DNA of 64,000 nucleotides, taken from Parvibaculum sp. (GTDB taxonomy: Bacteria; Pseudomonadota; Alphaproteobacteria; Parvibaculales; Parvibaculaceae). Both the position numbers and the translations under genes were made by a program. The stretch is taken from assembly GCA_030645235.1 (NCBI GenBank), contig JAUSMV010000030.1, positions 1,484,988 through 1,548,987 on the forward strand. Direction: 5' to 3'. Below the pieces are notes generated by a model. That model saw only the letters and a list, made by a program, of their open reading frames with translations, was not told where the DNA came from and searched no databases. The first letter of the stretch is position 1. Each line of letters begins with the position of its first letter. Of the stretch, positions 42,172 through 54,660 are shown one piece after another.

Positions 42172-44733
42172 TCAGCGGGCCGGATCGTGACGGGGGCGCA
42201 AGCCATCATTGCCTGACTGCGGTCCAGTGCCAAAAAGGCGCTCAAAGAATCCCGGCTCTTCCCATTGGCGTTTAGCGTCGGCTGCGGGTTCAGCGTCGTT
42301 CGTCACCCAGTCGCCCGTGTCGGGACCGGCTATGGCCACAGGGGCGGCTCCATCGAAGGGGAACTGACCGGGCAGGTTTGAAACCGCCACATTCGTCTGT
42401 GTACGTTCCATAAACTGATGCCAGATCTTGGCAGGCAGTCCGCCGCCTGTCACCTTCTTCATCGGCGCGCGGTTGTCATTACCGACCCATACGCCCACGA
42501 CAATATCGGCGCTATAACCGATGAACCAGGCATCGCGGAAATCCTGGCTTGTGCCGGTCTTACCTGCGGTCGGGCGCCCCTCAAGCGCGGCGTTGCGACC
42601 CGTACCACTCACCATCACTTCCCGCATCATATGGTTCATTTCACCCATGACGTCTTCGCTCATCACACGGCCAAGGCCTGACCCCTGCCGCCGATAGACT
42701 TCATTGCCGTCTTTCGTATGCACATCTTCAATATTATGCGGGATGACACCGTAACCGCCATTGGCGAAAGTCGCGTAAGCCGCTGTCAGTTCCAGCAGAT
42801 TGACATCGCAGGTGCCGAGCGCGAGCGACAGATTGGCGGGCAGCGATTCCTGAATGCCAAGGCGTTGCGCAGTGCGTATGACATTGCGAATGCCGATCTC
42901 TTGCGCAACCTGCACCGAAATTGTGTTGATCGATTCTGCCAGTGCTCGCGTCAGTGTCATCGAGCCGCTATAGCGATCTGTATAGTTCGACGGTGACCAT
43001 GTGCCATAGGTAACAGGCCGGTCAATACGTTTGGTGTCCGGCGTCATGCCATATTCCATTGCCGTCAAATAAACGAAGGGTTTGAACGCCGAGCCAGGCT
43101 GGCGTTGCGCCTGCACTGCGCGGTTGAACTGGCTTTGACCGTATGAGCGACCACCGACCATGGCACGCACTGCACCGTCGGGCGTCATGGCGACAACAGC
43201 GGCTTGCGTCACATTGAGTTGCGCGCCTTCTGTCTTCAGCAATTCAGCGACCACGTCTTCAGCTGCTTTTTGCATCGCCGGATCAATCGTTGTGCGCACG
43301 ATAAGATCTGAATTCTGCTCACCCGTATAAGCGGGTAAAACGTCAGCAACCCAATCGACGAAATAGTTGATAGAACCTGATGCCGAATAGCCTTCAAGCG
43401 AGGCCGGATGAGTGAGTGCGTATTTCTCGTCGGCCTGCGTGATGAAGCCTGCGCGCAGCATATTGTCGAGGACGATAGCAGCACGTGCGCGGGCACGGTC
43501 GATATTGTTGGTCGGGGAATAATGCGACGGCGCCTTTAAAAGTCCCGCCAGCATTGCCGCTTCCGACAGGGTAAGATCACGCGCGGGTTTTTTGAAGAAC
43601 CGTTCCGACGCGCCTTCAACGCCATATGCGCCACCGCCAAAATAAACGCGGTTCAAATAGAGCGTCAGAATCTGATCCTTGGAATAACGCGCCTCAAGCC
43701 AGACAGCGAGCAGCATTTCCTGAATCTTGCGGCTCAAGGTGCGGTCGGATGTGAGGAACACATTTTTGGCAAGCTGCTGCGTGAGCGTCGAGCCGCCCTG
43801 CACGATGTAGCCTGCCTTGAAATTCTGATAGGCGGCGCGCGCGAGGCCCACAGGGTCCACACCAAAATGCCAATAGAAACGCTGGTCTTCCGTCGCGATC
43901 ACGGCTTGCGATACATGCGCGGGCAGGTCGGACGCCATCACCATGCCACCGCGTAAATCACCGCGATGGCTCAGCGTCTCGCCGTCATCGGCCAGGATTG
44001 AAAGCGAGGGCGCATGTGCTGCGTTCCACAGACCCGATGTATCCGGCAATGACATCGCATAATAGAAAAGCAGGCAGCCAATCCCGATAGCAAACCAAAG
44101 AACGATTACCGTTGTCCAATAGGCAATGCCGTTAAAGAACCCGCCTGATTTTTTTGGTGCCGTGCGACGTGTCTTTTCGCGGGCGCCACCATCACGATAG
44201 TTTGTATAGCCACCACCATAGCTGCGTTGACGCGGCGCTTCCGCCTTTATCGCCTCGCGTTCCGGCTTACTTTTAGCGCGCGCCTTGTCTTTGGCTTTGG
44301 GTTCAATACGCTTGTTCGGCGTTCCGGCCGGATCACGACGCGTGCGTTTGGGCTCCTGTCTTGCCTGTTCTTTTTTTCTGGCGCGGGCTTCTTCGCGCTC
44401 GCGGGCTTCATCATCTTCAAGCGATGACATAGGCGCACGCATCGACGCATCGGCGCGTAGCACCATGCCCTTGGTGGTGAGCTTTGCTCCGGAGCCTTGG
44501 GCAGACGAGCCGCTTGATGATTTTCGTTTGGCCGGACGTTTGCTGCCCGTGACCCGCGTGAGCCATGAGGCAGGCGGCTGATCGGGCGTGAGGCGCGGCT
44601 CAATCGCCTCCTCGTTAACACCCACTCCGATGCGCACTGGTCCGAGCCCGTTGACGCGGCGCGTCATCGCGTCGCGCGAGGACCGATTTGGTCCGCGCCC
44701 GCCACCCGCGCTTCTGTCTCGGGAGGATGCCAT
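42172..44733 (-). CDS. Penicillin-binding protein 1A-type (glycosyltransferase/transpeptidase)
   Basis: A bifunctional class A PBP of 853 residues. The start ATG at 44733 is preferred; an in-frame start 87 bases upstream is less protein-like. A cytoplasmic N-terminal extension of about 200 residues is basic, with many KARAKSKPERE-type segments. It is followed by one membrane helix (AYWTTVIVLWFAIGIGCLLFYY). The GT51 domain shows ATEDQRFYWHFGVD and GGSTLTQQLAKN; the transpeptidase shows the catalytic Ser of RQPGSAFKPF, SIN and KTGTSQDFRDAWF. It extends and cross-links peptidoglycan. Confidence 0.93.
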   Translation of the reverse strand: MASSRDRSAGGGRGPNRSSRDAMTRRVNGLGPVRIGVGVNEEAIEPRLTPDQPPASWLTRVTGSKRPAKRKSSSGSSAQGSGAKLTTKGMVLRADASMRAPMSSLEDDEAREREEARARKKEQARQEPKRTRRDPAGTPNKRIEPKAKDKARAKSKPEREAIKAEAPRQRSYGGGYTNYRDGGAREKTRRTAPKKSGGFFNGIAYWTTVIVLWFAIGIGCLLFYYAMSLPDTSGLWNAAHAPSLSILADDGETLSHRGDLRGGMVMASDLPAHVSQAVIATEDQRFYWHFGVDPVGLARAAYQNFKAGYIVQGGSTLTQQLAKNVFLTSDRTLSRKIQEMLLAVWLEARYSKDQILTLYLNRVYFGGGAYGVEGASERFFKKPARDLTLSEAAMLAGLLKAPSHYSPTNNIDRARARAAIVLDNMLRAGFITQADEKYALTHPASLEGYSASGSINYFVDWVADVLPAYTGEQNSDLIVRTTIDPAMQKAAEDVVAELLKTEGAQLNVTQAAVVAMTPDGAVRAMVGGRSYGQSQFNRAVQAQRQPGSAFKPFVYLTAMEYGMTPDTKRIDRPVTYGTWSPSNYTDRYSGSMTLTRALAESINTISVQVAQEIGIRNVIRTAQRLGIQESLPANLSLALGTCDVNLLELTAAYATFANGGYGVIPHNIEDVHTKDGNEVYRRQGSGLGRVMSEDVMGEMNHMMREVMVSGTGRNAALEGRPTAGKTGTSQDFRDAWFIGYSADIVVGVWVGNDNRAPMKKVTGGGLPAKIWHQFMERTQTNVAVSNLPGQFPFDGAAPVAIAGPDTGDWVTNDAEPAADAKRQWEEPGFFERLFGTGPQSGNDGLRPRHDPAR

Positions 44734-45090
44734 GTCTCTCTCAGCCGTTCCTGTCGTGCCGTGTCGCTCGAATTTTTGGGGACAAAATCCTTGTATTTCA
44801 ATGGCTTTGCGAATGTTCACAATGCCTCAGCCGACCTTCCGTAAGCCCGCTTGCCCCAACTCCGCACGCTAATCAGACATAGTTAATAAAGTTTAAAACG
44901 CGCGCCGCCACTCAGGTAACAGGGTAATTAACGGGCCTAAATTTATGCACTGCATCATTTCTACACTTGGTTGGAGAAATTCCCTAAATCGGGCCTTTCA
45001 CTCTCGGCTGAGATGCCGTCGCGCAACCCGTCTGATCTCTCCCGAGAAGGGATGATTTCCCCGAAGGCGTCAAAGCCACATAAGAATAAA
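44734..45090. other. Gap upstream of the PBP1A gene
   Basis: No gene is supported. An AT-rich patch at about 44878-44900 (TTAATAAAGTTTAAA) may be part of the PBP promoter. It resembles but does not match a TTAA-N7-TTAA CtrA site, because the spacing to the second TTAA is six. Confidence 0.4.
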
Positions 45091-45116
45091 GGGGGAAGGA
45101 CTTTGATCCTTCCCCC
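45081..45116 (-). terminator. Terminator of the EF-hand gene
   Basis: GGGGGAAGGA pairs with TCCTTCCCCC (45091-45116), with TTTATTCTTA following on the minus strand. Confidence 0.9.
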
Positions 45117-45135
45117 CTCATCCTGTGCAATCAGA

Positions 45136-45912
45136 TCAAGCGCTGAAGCTTATGCTGGATGCACTATTCTTGGCCTGATCGGCCGCGCCGGACATCATCC
45201 GGGTGACATATGCCGAAATCTGTTTGGCGAAATCGGCATTGCTATCACCTGTTGTCTCCTCTGAGTCAGACGCCTGACCGAGAATTTCCGCCAGGGTCGA
45301 AGCCGAGCTCGTCTCGTCATCGTCGGACGAGAGTTCAGCCAGAACATCAGCCATCGAGCTTGTGCCCGATGCGGCATCGCCCGATGAAGATGGCGGTGGC
45401 GGCGGCGGACCATCGGGACGATGGGTTTCACCGAATGCCGCCAGTTCATCCTCAGTGACTTCACCGTCTTCATCCGAGTCGATTTGGCCGAAAATCTCGG
45501 CGGACTTGTCAGAGGACGCGCCTTTCGGCCCCGCGGCTGAAAATTCTTCAAGGCTCAAGCTACCGTTGCCGTCTGCATCCGATTTGGACAGCAGATCGCT
45601 CATCGGGTTGCCGCCGCTCTGTTTCTCTTGCAAAGCGATGAGCGAGGACTGGTTTTCATTGCTGAGTTTTTTGAAGAAAGATCCCAGCTCACTTTCGCTG
45701 GCCTTGCCATCGCCATCCGCGTCGATGGATTTGAAAAGCTTTTCAGTCCGTGCCTGATCGGCAGAACTTATCTGCCCGGAATTTTTTTCCGGGCCGGCGG
45801 CAGAAAATTCGTCAATGGACAGTGACCCATCGGCGTCCTTATCGGCCTTCTGAAGCATTGACTGCTGCAACTGCTGCATAGCAGACGCGGCAGAATAACT
45901 GGAGATTTGCAT
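45136..45912 (-). CDS. EF-hand calcium-binding protein
   Basis: A 258-residue acidic protein from the ATG at 45910-45912 (GAGG upstream). It contains four canonical EF-hand loops: DKDADGSLSIDEF, DADGDGKASESEL, DADGNGSLSLEEF and DSDEDGEVTEDEL. The first and third are followed by the same phrase SAAGP, so the protein arose by duplication of a two-hand unit. A Pro-rich spacer (PPPPPPSSS) and a Ser/Asp/Glu-rich C-terminus follow. No signal peptide is visible. It is divergent from a TetR regulator across 137 bp, so that regulator may control it. Function is unknown. Confidence 0.85.
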   Translation of the reverse strand: MQISSYSAASAMQQLQQSMLQKADKDADGSLSIDEFSAAGPEKNSGQISSADQARTEKLFKSIDADGDGKASESELGSFFKKLSNENQSSLIALQEKQSGGNPMSDLLSKSDADGNGSLSLEEFSAAGPKGASSDKSAEIFGQIDSDEDGEVTEDELAAFGETHRPDGPPPPPPSSSGDAASGTSSMADVLAELSSDDDETSSASTLAEILGQASDSEETTGDSNADFAKQISAYVTRMMSGAADQAKNSASSISFSA

Positions 45913-46049
45913 CTTTAACCTCATTTCACGTGATGAACCGCCGCACAATTGTTGCGACGGAGTTTCGGCGCTCAGCCGTAAACCAATAGGGGAATGTGCA
46001 AAGCCTGCGCAGGCATGTTTCAAACGTGCGTTCGATAAGGGGTTGATTT

Positions 46050-49207
<3,158 letters not shown>

Positions 49208-49795
49208 TTATTTCATCTCGTCGGATGAGTTGATGATCTTACCGGCAACGCCGTAAGCGATGGCTTCCTGCGCGCTCAGCCAATGATCGCGATGCGTGTC
49301 GGCGACAATCTTTTCGTAAGTCTGGCCGGTGGCTTCGGCAAAAATACGGTTGAGGCGTTCACGCATCTTCAGCACTTCTTTGGCCTGAATATCGATTTCA
49401 CTCGCCGAGCCGCCAATGCCGCCGCGCGGTTCATGGAGCAGGAAGCGCGTATTGGGCAGGCAGTAGCGATCTTCCTTGGCCGCTGTCACATAGATGAGCG
49501 CGCCCGCTGACGCGACCCAGCCTGTGCCAAGCACACGGATGCGCGGTTTCACGAATTTTGCAACGTCATGGATCATATCACCGCTTTCGACGTGACCGCC
49601 GGGCGATGAAATGATGAGCGTGATCGGTTCATCATTTTCAGCCGCCATCGCGAGCAGGCGTTCGGTGACGCCACGCGCGAGACGGTCATTTATCTCGCCT
49701 GTGATGAGAATGGTGCGCGACTTGAACAGGCTCGCTTCAACCATCGGGTTGTAATCGATCTTCGGCAATTTTACTTCTTCGTTTTCGTTCCGCAT
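49208..49795 (-). CDS. ClpP-family serine protease, paralogue between recF and gyrB
   Basis: A ClpP-like peptidase of 195 residues with an intact triad: Ser in GWVASAGALIY, His in FLLHEPRGG and Asp in VADTHRDHWLS. The oxyanion-site SPGGHVESGDM is present. The GWVASAGA context differs from the usual GQAASMGA, so it is probably a secondary ClpP rather than the main clpP, which is normally next to clpX. It starts 3 bp after the recF stop, so it is likely co-translated with recF. No Clp ATPase is adjacent. Confidence 0.88.
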   Translation of the reverse strand: MRNENEEVKLPKIDYNPMVEASLFKSRTILITGEINDRLARGVTERLLAMAAENDEPITLIISSPGGHVESGDMIHDVAKFVKPRIRVLGTGWVASAGALIYVTAAKEDRYCLPNTRFLLHEPRGGIGGSASEIDIQAKEVLKMRERLNRIFAEATGQTYEKIVADTHRDHWLSAQEAIAYGVAGKIINSSDEMK

Positions 49796-49798
49796 TTT

Positions 49799-51019
49799 TT
49801 ATTCCTGATCTGTTGGTCCCACCGCGCCGTCGGCGATGCGAAAGGTTTGCGCACGACCACCCAGACCATCAAAGAGAGATGGTTCTGTGCCGGTCATAAA
49901 GGCCTGTAGCTTGAGGCCGAGAATTTCATCAAACAGCGCATGGCGCCGCTCTTCGTCAAGATGGGCCGCGATTTCATCCAGCAGCACCAGCGGTGGCGTA
50001 CCGCGCGCCGCAAGCAAACGCGCATTCGCAAGCATGATGCCGATGAGCAGCGCCTTTTGCTCGCCCGTCGAACAGGCCCGCGCCTCACGGTCTTTGGCAA
50101 TGTGGCGCACAGTGAGGTCGCTCCTGTGCGGCCCGCTGAGTGTGCGGCCCGCGCCCGCGTCTCGTGCACGTGTTGCAGCAAGACGGCTTTTGAACTGGTC
50201 CTCAACATCAACAGCCGCCGCGCCCGCACCAAGATCTGCTTCCAGCTCGCCTTCAAGACCCAGATCCGCGCGCGGGAAATGCGCATCGTGACCTGCCTCA
50301 ATTGCTGCGCGCATGCGCCCCAGTGCTTCAACGCGTGCTGCTGCCACCGCAACACCATGTGTGGCCATCTGATCTTCAAGCGCCGCAAGCCAGCTCACAT
50401 CGCGCACATCATCACTGAGCAGACGGTTACGCTCGCGCATCGCCTTATCATAAGCATTGACGCGTGTGCCATGGGCCGGATCAAAGCCCATGACGAGCCG
50501 GTCAAAAAATCGTCGCCGCTCCGAGGCGCCTTCAACAAACAAACGGTCCATCGCGGGCGTCAGCCAGACAACACGGCAGAGCGAGGCGAGCACGCCCGCA
50601 CTTGACGCCTGCTCACCGTCGATCTTGACGAGCCGTGTGCGCGCTTTGGCATTGTCACCCGCGGGCAGGCCTGTACCGATCCGGGTCTCGCCAAGGTTCG
50701 TTTCCAGAGTCGCAGCCACCGCCCACCCGCCATCGCCCGTATCACGCGCGACTTCGGCAAAAGGTACACCGCGCATACCGCGTCCCGGTGACAGAAGCGA
50801 AACCGCTTCCAGTAAATTGGTTTTGCCCGCGCCATTGTCGCCAACGAAAACAACAGGCCGCCCGTCAAGCGCCAGTTCAGCGCGCGCATAAGAGCGGAAG
50901 TTCGTAACGACCAAACGCGACAGGCTCACATCAGGACGCAAAAACGCGGCCCCTCTCGCCGGAGAGGCAGAGCCTTCTGCTCCAACCGTCATTTTCAGAA
51001 CATCACCCATACGGGCCAA
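49799..51019 (-). CDS. recF: DNA replication and repair protein RecF
   Basis: An SMC-like ATPase of about 406 residues that helps load RecA at gaps. RLVVTNFRSYARAEL is the conserved opening, GDNGAGKTNLLEAVSLLSPGRG the Walker A region, and VLLDEIAAHLDEERR the Walker B region; the signature lies near CSTGEQKALLIGIML. The start is uncertain: a TTG at 51019 has GAAGG at good spacing, and ATGs at 51010 and 50992 are alternatives. It lies about 30 bp after dnaN. Confidence 0.95.
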   Translation of the reverse strand: MARMGDVLKMTVGAEGSASPARGAAFLRPDVSLSRLVVTNFRSYARAELALDGRPVVFVGDNGAGKTNLLEAVSLLSPGRGMRGVPFAEVARDTGDGGWAVAATLETNLGETRIGTGLPAGDNAKARTRLVKIDGEQASSAGVLASLCRVVWLTPAMDRLFVEGASERRRFFDRLVMGFDPAHGTRVNAYDKAMRERNRLLSDDVRDVSWLAALEDQMATHGVAVAAARVEALGRMRAAIEAGHDAHFPRADLGLEGELEADLGAGAAAVDVEDQFKSRLAATRARDAGAGRTLSGPHRSDLTVRHIAKDREARACSTGEQKALLIGIMLANARLLAARGTPPLVLLDEIAAHLDEERRHALFDEILGLKLQAFMTGTEPSLFDGLGGRAQTFRIADGAVGPTDQE

Positions 51020-51048
51020 TCTGTTTGCCTTCAGAACTGCGTCAGCGC

Positions 51049-52167
51049 CTATACGCGCATCGGCATCAAAACGTAAATCGCCTTGTCATCGTCGGCGTCA
51101 CGCACCAGCGTCGGCGAGCCGCTATCGGCCAAAGCAAATGTCGCCTCCGCCCCATCAAGCTGGCCTGTGATGTCGAGGAGATAACGCGCATTGAAACCGA
51201 TTTCGATGGGCGCGGCGCTGTAAGAGACCGACAGTTCTTCCGTCGCGCTGCCGCTGTCAGGGTTTGTCACCGACAGCGTGAGCTTGCCCTCATCGAGATT
51301 GAGCTTCACGGCACGGGATTTTTCCGTCGAAATTGTCGAGACGCGATCCACCGCTTCGGCAAAACGCTTGCCATCGACCTGCAACACTTTGTCATTGTCA
51401 GCGGGGATGACGCGGCCATAGTCGGGGAAGGTGCCGTCGATGAGTTTTGAGGTCAGAACCACACCGCCAAATTCAAAGCGGATTTTGGTGTCGGATACAC
51501 CAACCGAGATCGAGCCTGCATCACCTTCAAGAAGCTTCTGCAATTCAACGACCGTCTTGCGCGGCACGATGACACCCGGCATGCCTTTGGCACCTTCGGG
51601 CAGATCATGATCAACCTGCGCGAGGCGATGACCGTCGGTGGCGACCGCACGCAGCGCCTTCACCTTGCCGCTCTCAACCGCATGGAGATAGATACCATTG
51701 AGATAGTAGCGGGTTTCTTCCGTCGAGATGGCAAAGCGCGTCTTGTCGATCAGGCGGCGCATGGCCTCGGCGGGCAGATCAAAATGATGCGGCAACTGGC
51801 CTGCAGCCATCGCGGGAAAATCTTCCTGCGGCAGGACCTGAAGCGCAAAACGCGAGCGACCTGACGTGAGCTGCAAGCGGCCTTCGTCGGGGCCGGTGGA
51901 GAGTTCCACCTGCGCGCCATCAGGCAATTTGCGGACAATGTCGTAAAGCGTGTGGGCCGAGGCTGTGGTGCCACCGGGCTGGGCTACATCCGCGTCAATG
52001 GCTTCGACCACCTCGATGTCGAGATCGGTCGCCGTGAGGCTCAACTGGCCGTTGGCCGCGCGGAGAAGCACATTGGAAAGAATGGGAATGGTGTTGCGGC
52101 GCTCGACAACTGATTGCACATGATTGAGAGACTTGAGGAGTGCGCCTCGTTCGATCGTGATCTTCAT
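51049..52167 (-). CDS. dnaN: DNA polymerase III beta sliding clamp
   Basis: The 372-residue processivity clamp. It starts MKITIERGALLKSLNHVQSVVERRNTIPILSNVLL at the ATG 52165-52167. The three clamp folds, LIDGTFPDYGRVIP and the C-terminal YVLMPMRV are all present, as in standard DnaN. It lies about 450 bp downstream of dnaA on the same strand, with recF following, the conserved replication-gene order. Confidence 0.97.
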   Translation of the reverse strand: MKITIERGALLKSLNHVQSVVERRNTIPILSNVLLRAANGQLSLTATDLDIEVVEAIDADVAQPGGTTASAHTLYDIVRKLPDGAQVELSTGPDEGRLQLTSGRSRFALQVLPQEDFPAMAAGQLPHHFDLPAEAMRRLIDKTRFAISTEETRYYLNGIYLHAVESGKVKALRAVATDGHRLAQVDHDLPEGAKGMPGVIVPRKTVVELQKLLEGDAGSISVGVSDTKIRFEFGGVVLTSKLIDGTFPDYGRVIPADNDKVLQVDGKRFAEAVDRVSTISTEKSRAVKLNLDEGKLTLSVTNPDSGSATEELSVSYSAAPIEIGFNARYLLDITGQLDGAEATFALADSGSPTLVRDADDDKAIYVLMPMRV

Positions 52168-52618
52168 GCTCTCTCTAAAGTCCCCCGTTTGGACATCCGT
52201 TCCGGTTGAAGCGTGAGGCTTCAACCCCGTTGCAGTCTGCAGGCCGGCGACCGGCACAAGCCTGAGCGCGACCCTCTTCTGATTCCCCTTAATGATCGGT
52301 GAGTTTGGCCGCTCGCCATGAGGCGTCCGTGCCTGTCTCAAGCCGCCTCACACAGGAGGGCGGAAATGACCGGTGCGCGCTTGCGAAAATACCCCTTCTC
52401 AAGCCCGTTCCCGAACGACCCGACGCAAGCCGGATTCCCGCAGAAAATCTTGAAAAAGACTATAGCAGATCGCTCATGCGATGCACGTTTTTCAGCATGG
52501 AAAATAGGGGTCGGACAAGGCCGGATTCAGGGCTATTTTTGACCCTGAATCCAAGACCTTCCGGAGACCGGAATGCGGCTAGAGCTAGTTCGCCCGCCCT
52601 TCAATTAAGCGGGGCAAA
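52168..52618. other. dnaA-dnaN intergenic region with two hairpins
   Basis: No gene is seen. Two perfect inverted repeats stand out: GGATTCAGGG/CCCTGAATCC at 52523-52552 (10-nt loop) and GGTTGAAGC/GCTTCAACC at 52204-52226 (5-nt loop). The former may end or protect the dnaA mRNA; the latter lies in the dnaN leader. Neither is followed by a T-run. No DnaA box was found. Confidence 0.55.
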
Positions 52619-54340
52619 TCAATTTGCCCCGGCGCCGCCTTCGAGCATGCGTTTCAGCAAATCCACGTCCTCATCCATGCCGCTATCGGCCTGACGCAGT
52701 TCATCAATCTTGCGGACCGCGTGAATGACGGTCGTATGGTCACGACCACCGAATTTGCGCCCGATTTCGGGCAGGGAGCGCGTTGTGAGCTGTTTTGACA
52801 GCCACATGGCCACCTGACGGGGGCGGGCAACGGCACGCGCCCGGCGGGCCGACAGCATGTCAGCAAGGCGCACGTTGTAATACTCGGCCACACGGCGCTG
52901 AATTTCTTCGATTGTGACCTTGCGGTCATTACAACGCAGAAGATCGCGCAGCACGTCCTGGCTCATATCGAGCGTAATGGGACGACCCACCAGCGAGGCA
53001 TAGGCCACCACGCGCTTCAGGGCACCTTCCAACTCACGCACATTGGAGACAATACGTTGGGCCAGAAATTCGAGCACACCTGCAGGCATGTGGATCGGGC
53101 CATTGCGGCCGAGCATTTCTTCAGCCTTGGACTGAAGGATGCCGAGACGCAGCTCATAATCGGTCGGATGAATATCGGCGGCAAGACCCCAACCAAGGCG
53201 CGAGCGGATGCGCTCTTCAATGCCCTCAAGATCGGAAGGCGAGCGGTCAGCCGAAATAATGACCTGACGGTTGTGGTCAATCAACGCGTTGAATGTGTGG
53301 AAGAATTCTTCCTGCGTTGACTCTTTGCCGGAGATAAACTGCACATCGTCGATCATCAAAACATCAACCGTGCGGAACTGCTGCTTAAAGGCCATCGTAT
53401 CTTTGAAACGCAGCGCGCGCACAAACTGATACATGAATTTTTCAGCCGAGAGATAGAGCACTTTGCGCTCCGGCTGACGGCGACGGATTTCCCAGGCAAT
53501 GGCATGCATCAGATGCGTCTTGCCAAGACCGACACCGCCATAAAGGAAAAGCGGATTGAACGTGACGTCGGTGGCTTCCGACACGCGGCGCGCGGCGGCA
53601 TGCGCCAACTCGTTCGACTTGCCGACGATGAAATTTTCAAACGTGAAGCGCGGATCAAGCGGCGCACCGACGCCTGCATCTTCAAAACCTGCCGGCACGC
53701 TTTCGCGGGCGTTCGCCATGAAGCCTGCTGATTTGGGCGAAAGGCTTGCGGCATTCGGCACGGAGGCCGCGAGCGGACGCATCTGCCCGTTACGCTCAGG
53801 GCCCGTGCGCTCGTGATCCGTGCGCTCGGCACGGTTCTCGGATTTTTGCTCAGCGCGAAGTCCCGACGAGGCTGACTTCGCCGCGGCGTTTTGCACGCCC
53901 TGCGAAACATGGGCCTGTACCAGAATTTCAACGCGGGTCAGGCTTGCGTCTTCTTCGTTCCACAATGTCGTCAGACGTTCGGCGTAATGCGACTGCAACC
54001 AGTTGCGGATAAAGCGCGTCGGCACGGCCAAAATAACACGGCCATCGCCAAGCCCGATCAACTCGATCTGCTTGAACCAGCTGTTGAATGTCGCCTCGCC
54101 CAATTCGGCCAGCAAACGCGCACGTACACGCTGCCACTGCGCACTCAAGCCGGGCACTGCATTATTGGAAGACGAATTATTCGCGGCGCCATTGGACTCA
54201 TTGCGCTCAGACGGGCGCTCGGATGAGCGCTCAGACGCTCGCTCCGCCGCACGGCCTGCCAGCGCACGCGATGTCAGATCACGCTCTGCGCCACGCGCCG
54301 CTTCACGCGCTGCCTCATTAGAAAAGTCGATCTTTGGCAT
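52619..54340 (-). CDS. dnaA: Chromosomal replication initiator DnaA
   Basis: A 573-residue initiator when read from the ATG at 54338-54340, chosen because GGAG lies 5 bases upstream; three longer in-frame starts lack this. Residues 1-60 are an unusual Arg/Glu/Ser-rich extension with a repeated SER pattern. Domain I follows (SAQWQRVRARLLAELGEATFNSWF), then a long charged linker. The AAA+ domain has GGVGLGKTHLMHAI and VLMIDDVQFI, and domain IV carries the DnaA signature GGRDHTTVIHAVRKI. It is the first gene of dnaA-dnaN-recF-clpP-gyrB. Confidence 0.96.
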   Translation of the reverse strand: MPKIDFSNEAAREAARGAERDLTSRALAGRAAERASERSSERPSERNESNGAANNSSSNNAVPGLSAQWQRVRARLLAELGEATFNSWFKQIELIGLGDGRVILAVPTRFIRNWLQSHYAERLTTLWNEEDASLTRVEILVQAHVSQGVQNAAAKSASSGLRAEQKSENRAERTDHERTGPERNGQMRPLAASVPNAASLSPKSAGFMANARESVPAGFEDAGVGAPLDPRFTFENFIVGKSNELAHAAARRVSEATDVTFNPLFLYGGVGLGKTHLMHAIAWEIRRRQPERKVLYLSAEKFMYQFVRALRFKDTMAFKQQFRTVDVLMIDDVQFISGKESTQEEFFHTFNALIDHNRQVIISADRSPSDLEGIEERIRSRLGWGLAADIHPTDYELRLGILQSKAEEMLGRNGPIHMPAGVLEFLAQRIVSNVRELEGALKRVVAYASLVGRPITLDMSQDVLRDLLRCNDRKVTIEEIQRRVAEYYNVRLADMLSARRARAVARPRQVAMWLSKQLTTRSLPEIGRKFGGRDHTTVIHAVRKIDELRQADSGMDEDVDLLKRMLEGGAGAN

Positions 54341-54660
54341 TCCATCTCCAGCCGAAGGGAGCACATCCCCTTTGGCGCGAAAGCCGGATTTGGCGATCGA
54401 ACCCATTTTGTCTTCGTTCACAGCCTCTAACCCCTTTATAGACCCCGGCCCCCACACCGGGATTAAAGGATCAATGCACACCGCATCGATGCATCAACCC
54501 TTAGCCCCTTTTGCAACTCACGCGCCTATAGCGTCCCTCCCGACAGATGAAATCCGCATACCATCTGTCACCGCCATATCCGTTACTCTTGATTGTATTT
54601 TTCGCCCTGCCCTCATGCATGTCCCCCGTGAACACGCCGCATACCGCATCAAAACTCTTC
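54341..54660. other. dnaA upstream region
   Basis: It is 320 bp long and holds no supported gene. In-frame upstream codons of dnaA extend to 54481 but are not conserved-looking. The dnaA promoter must lie here. No consensus DnaA box was found. Confidence 0.4.

Noticed and set aside
44878-44900. CtrA site upstream of the PBP1A gene
   Set aside because: The two TTAA half-sites are six bases apart rather than seven; the match is likely due to AT-richness.
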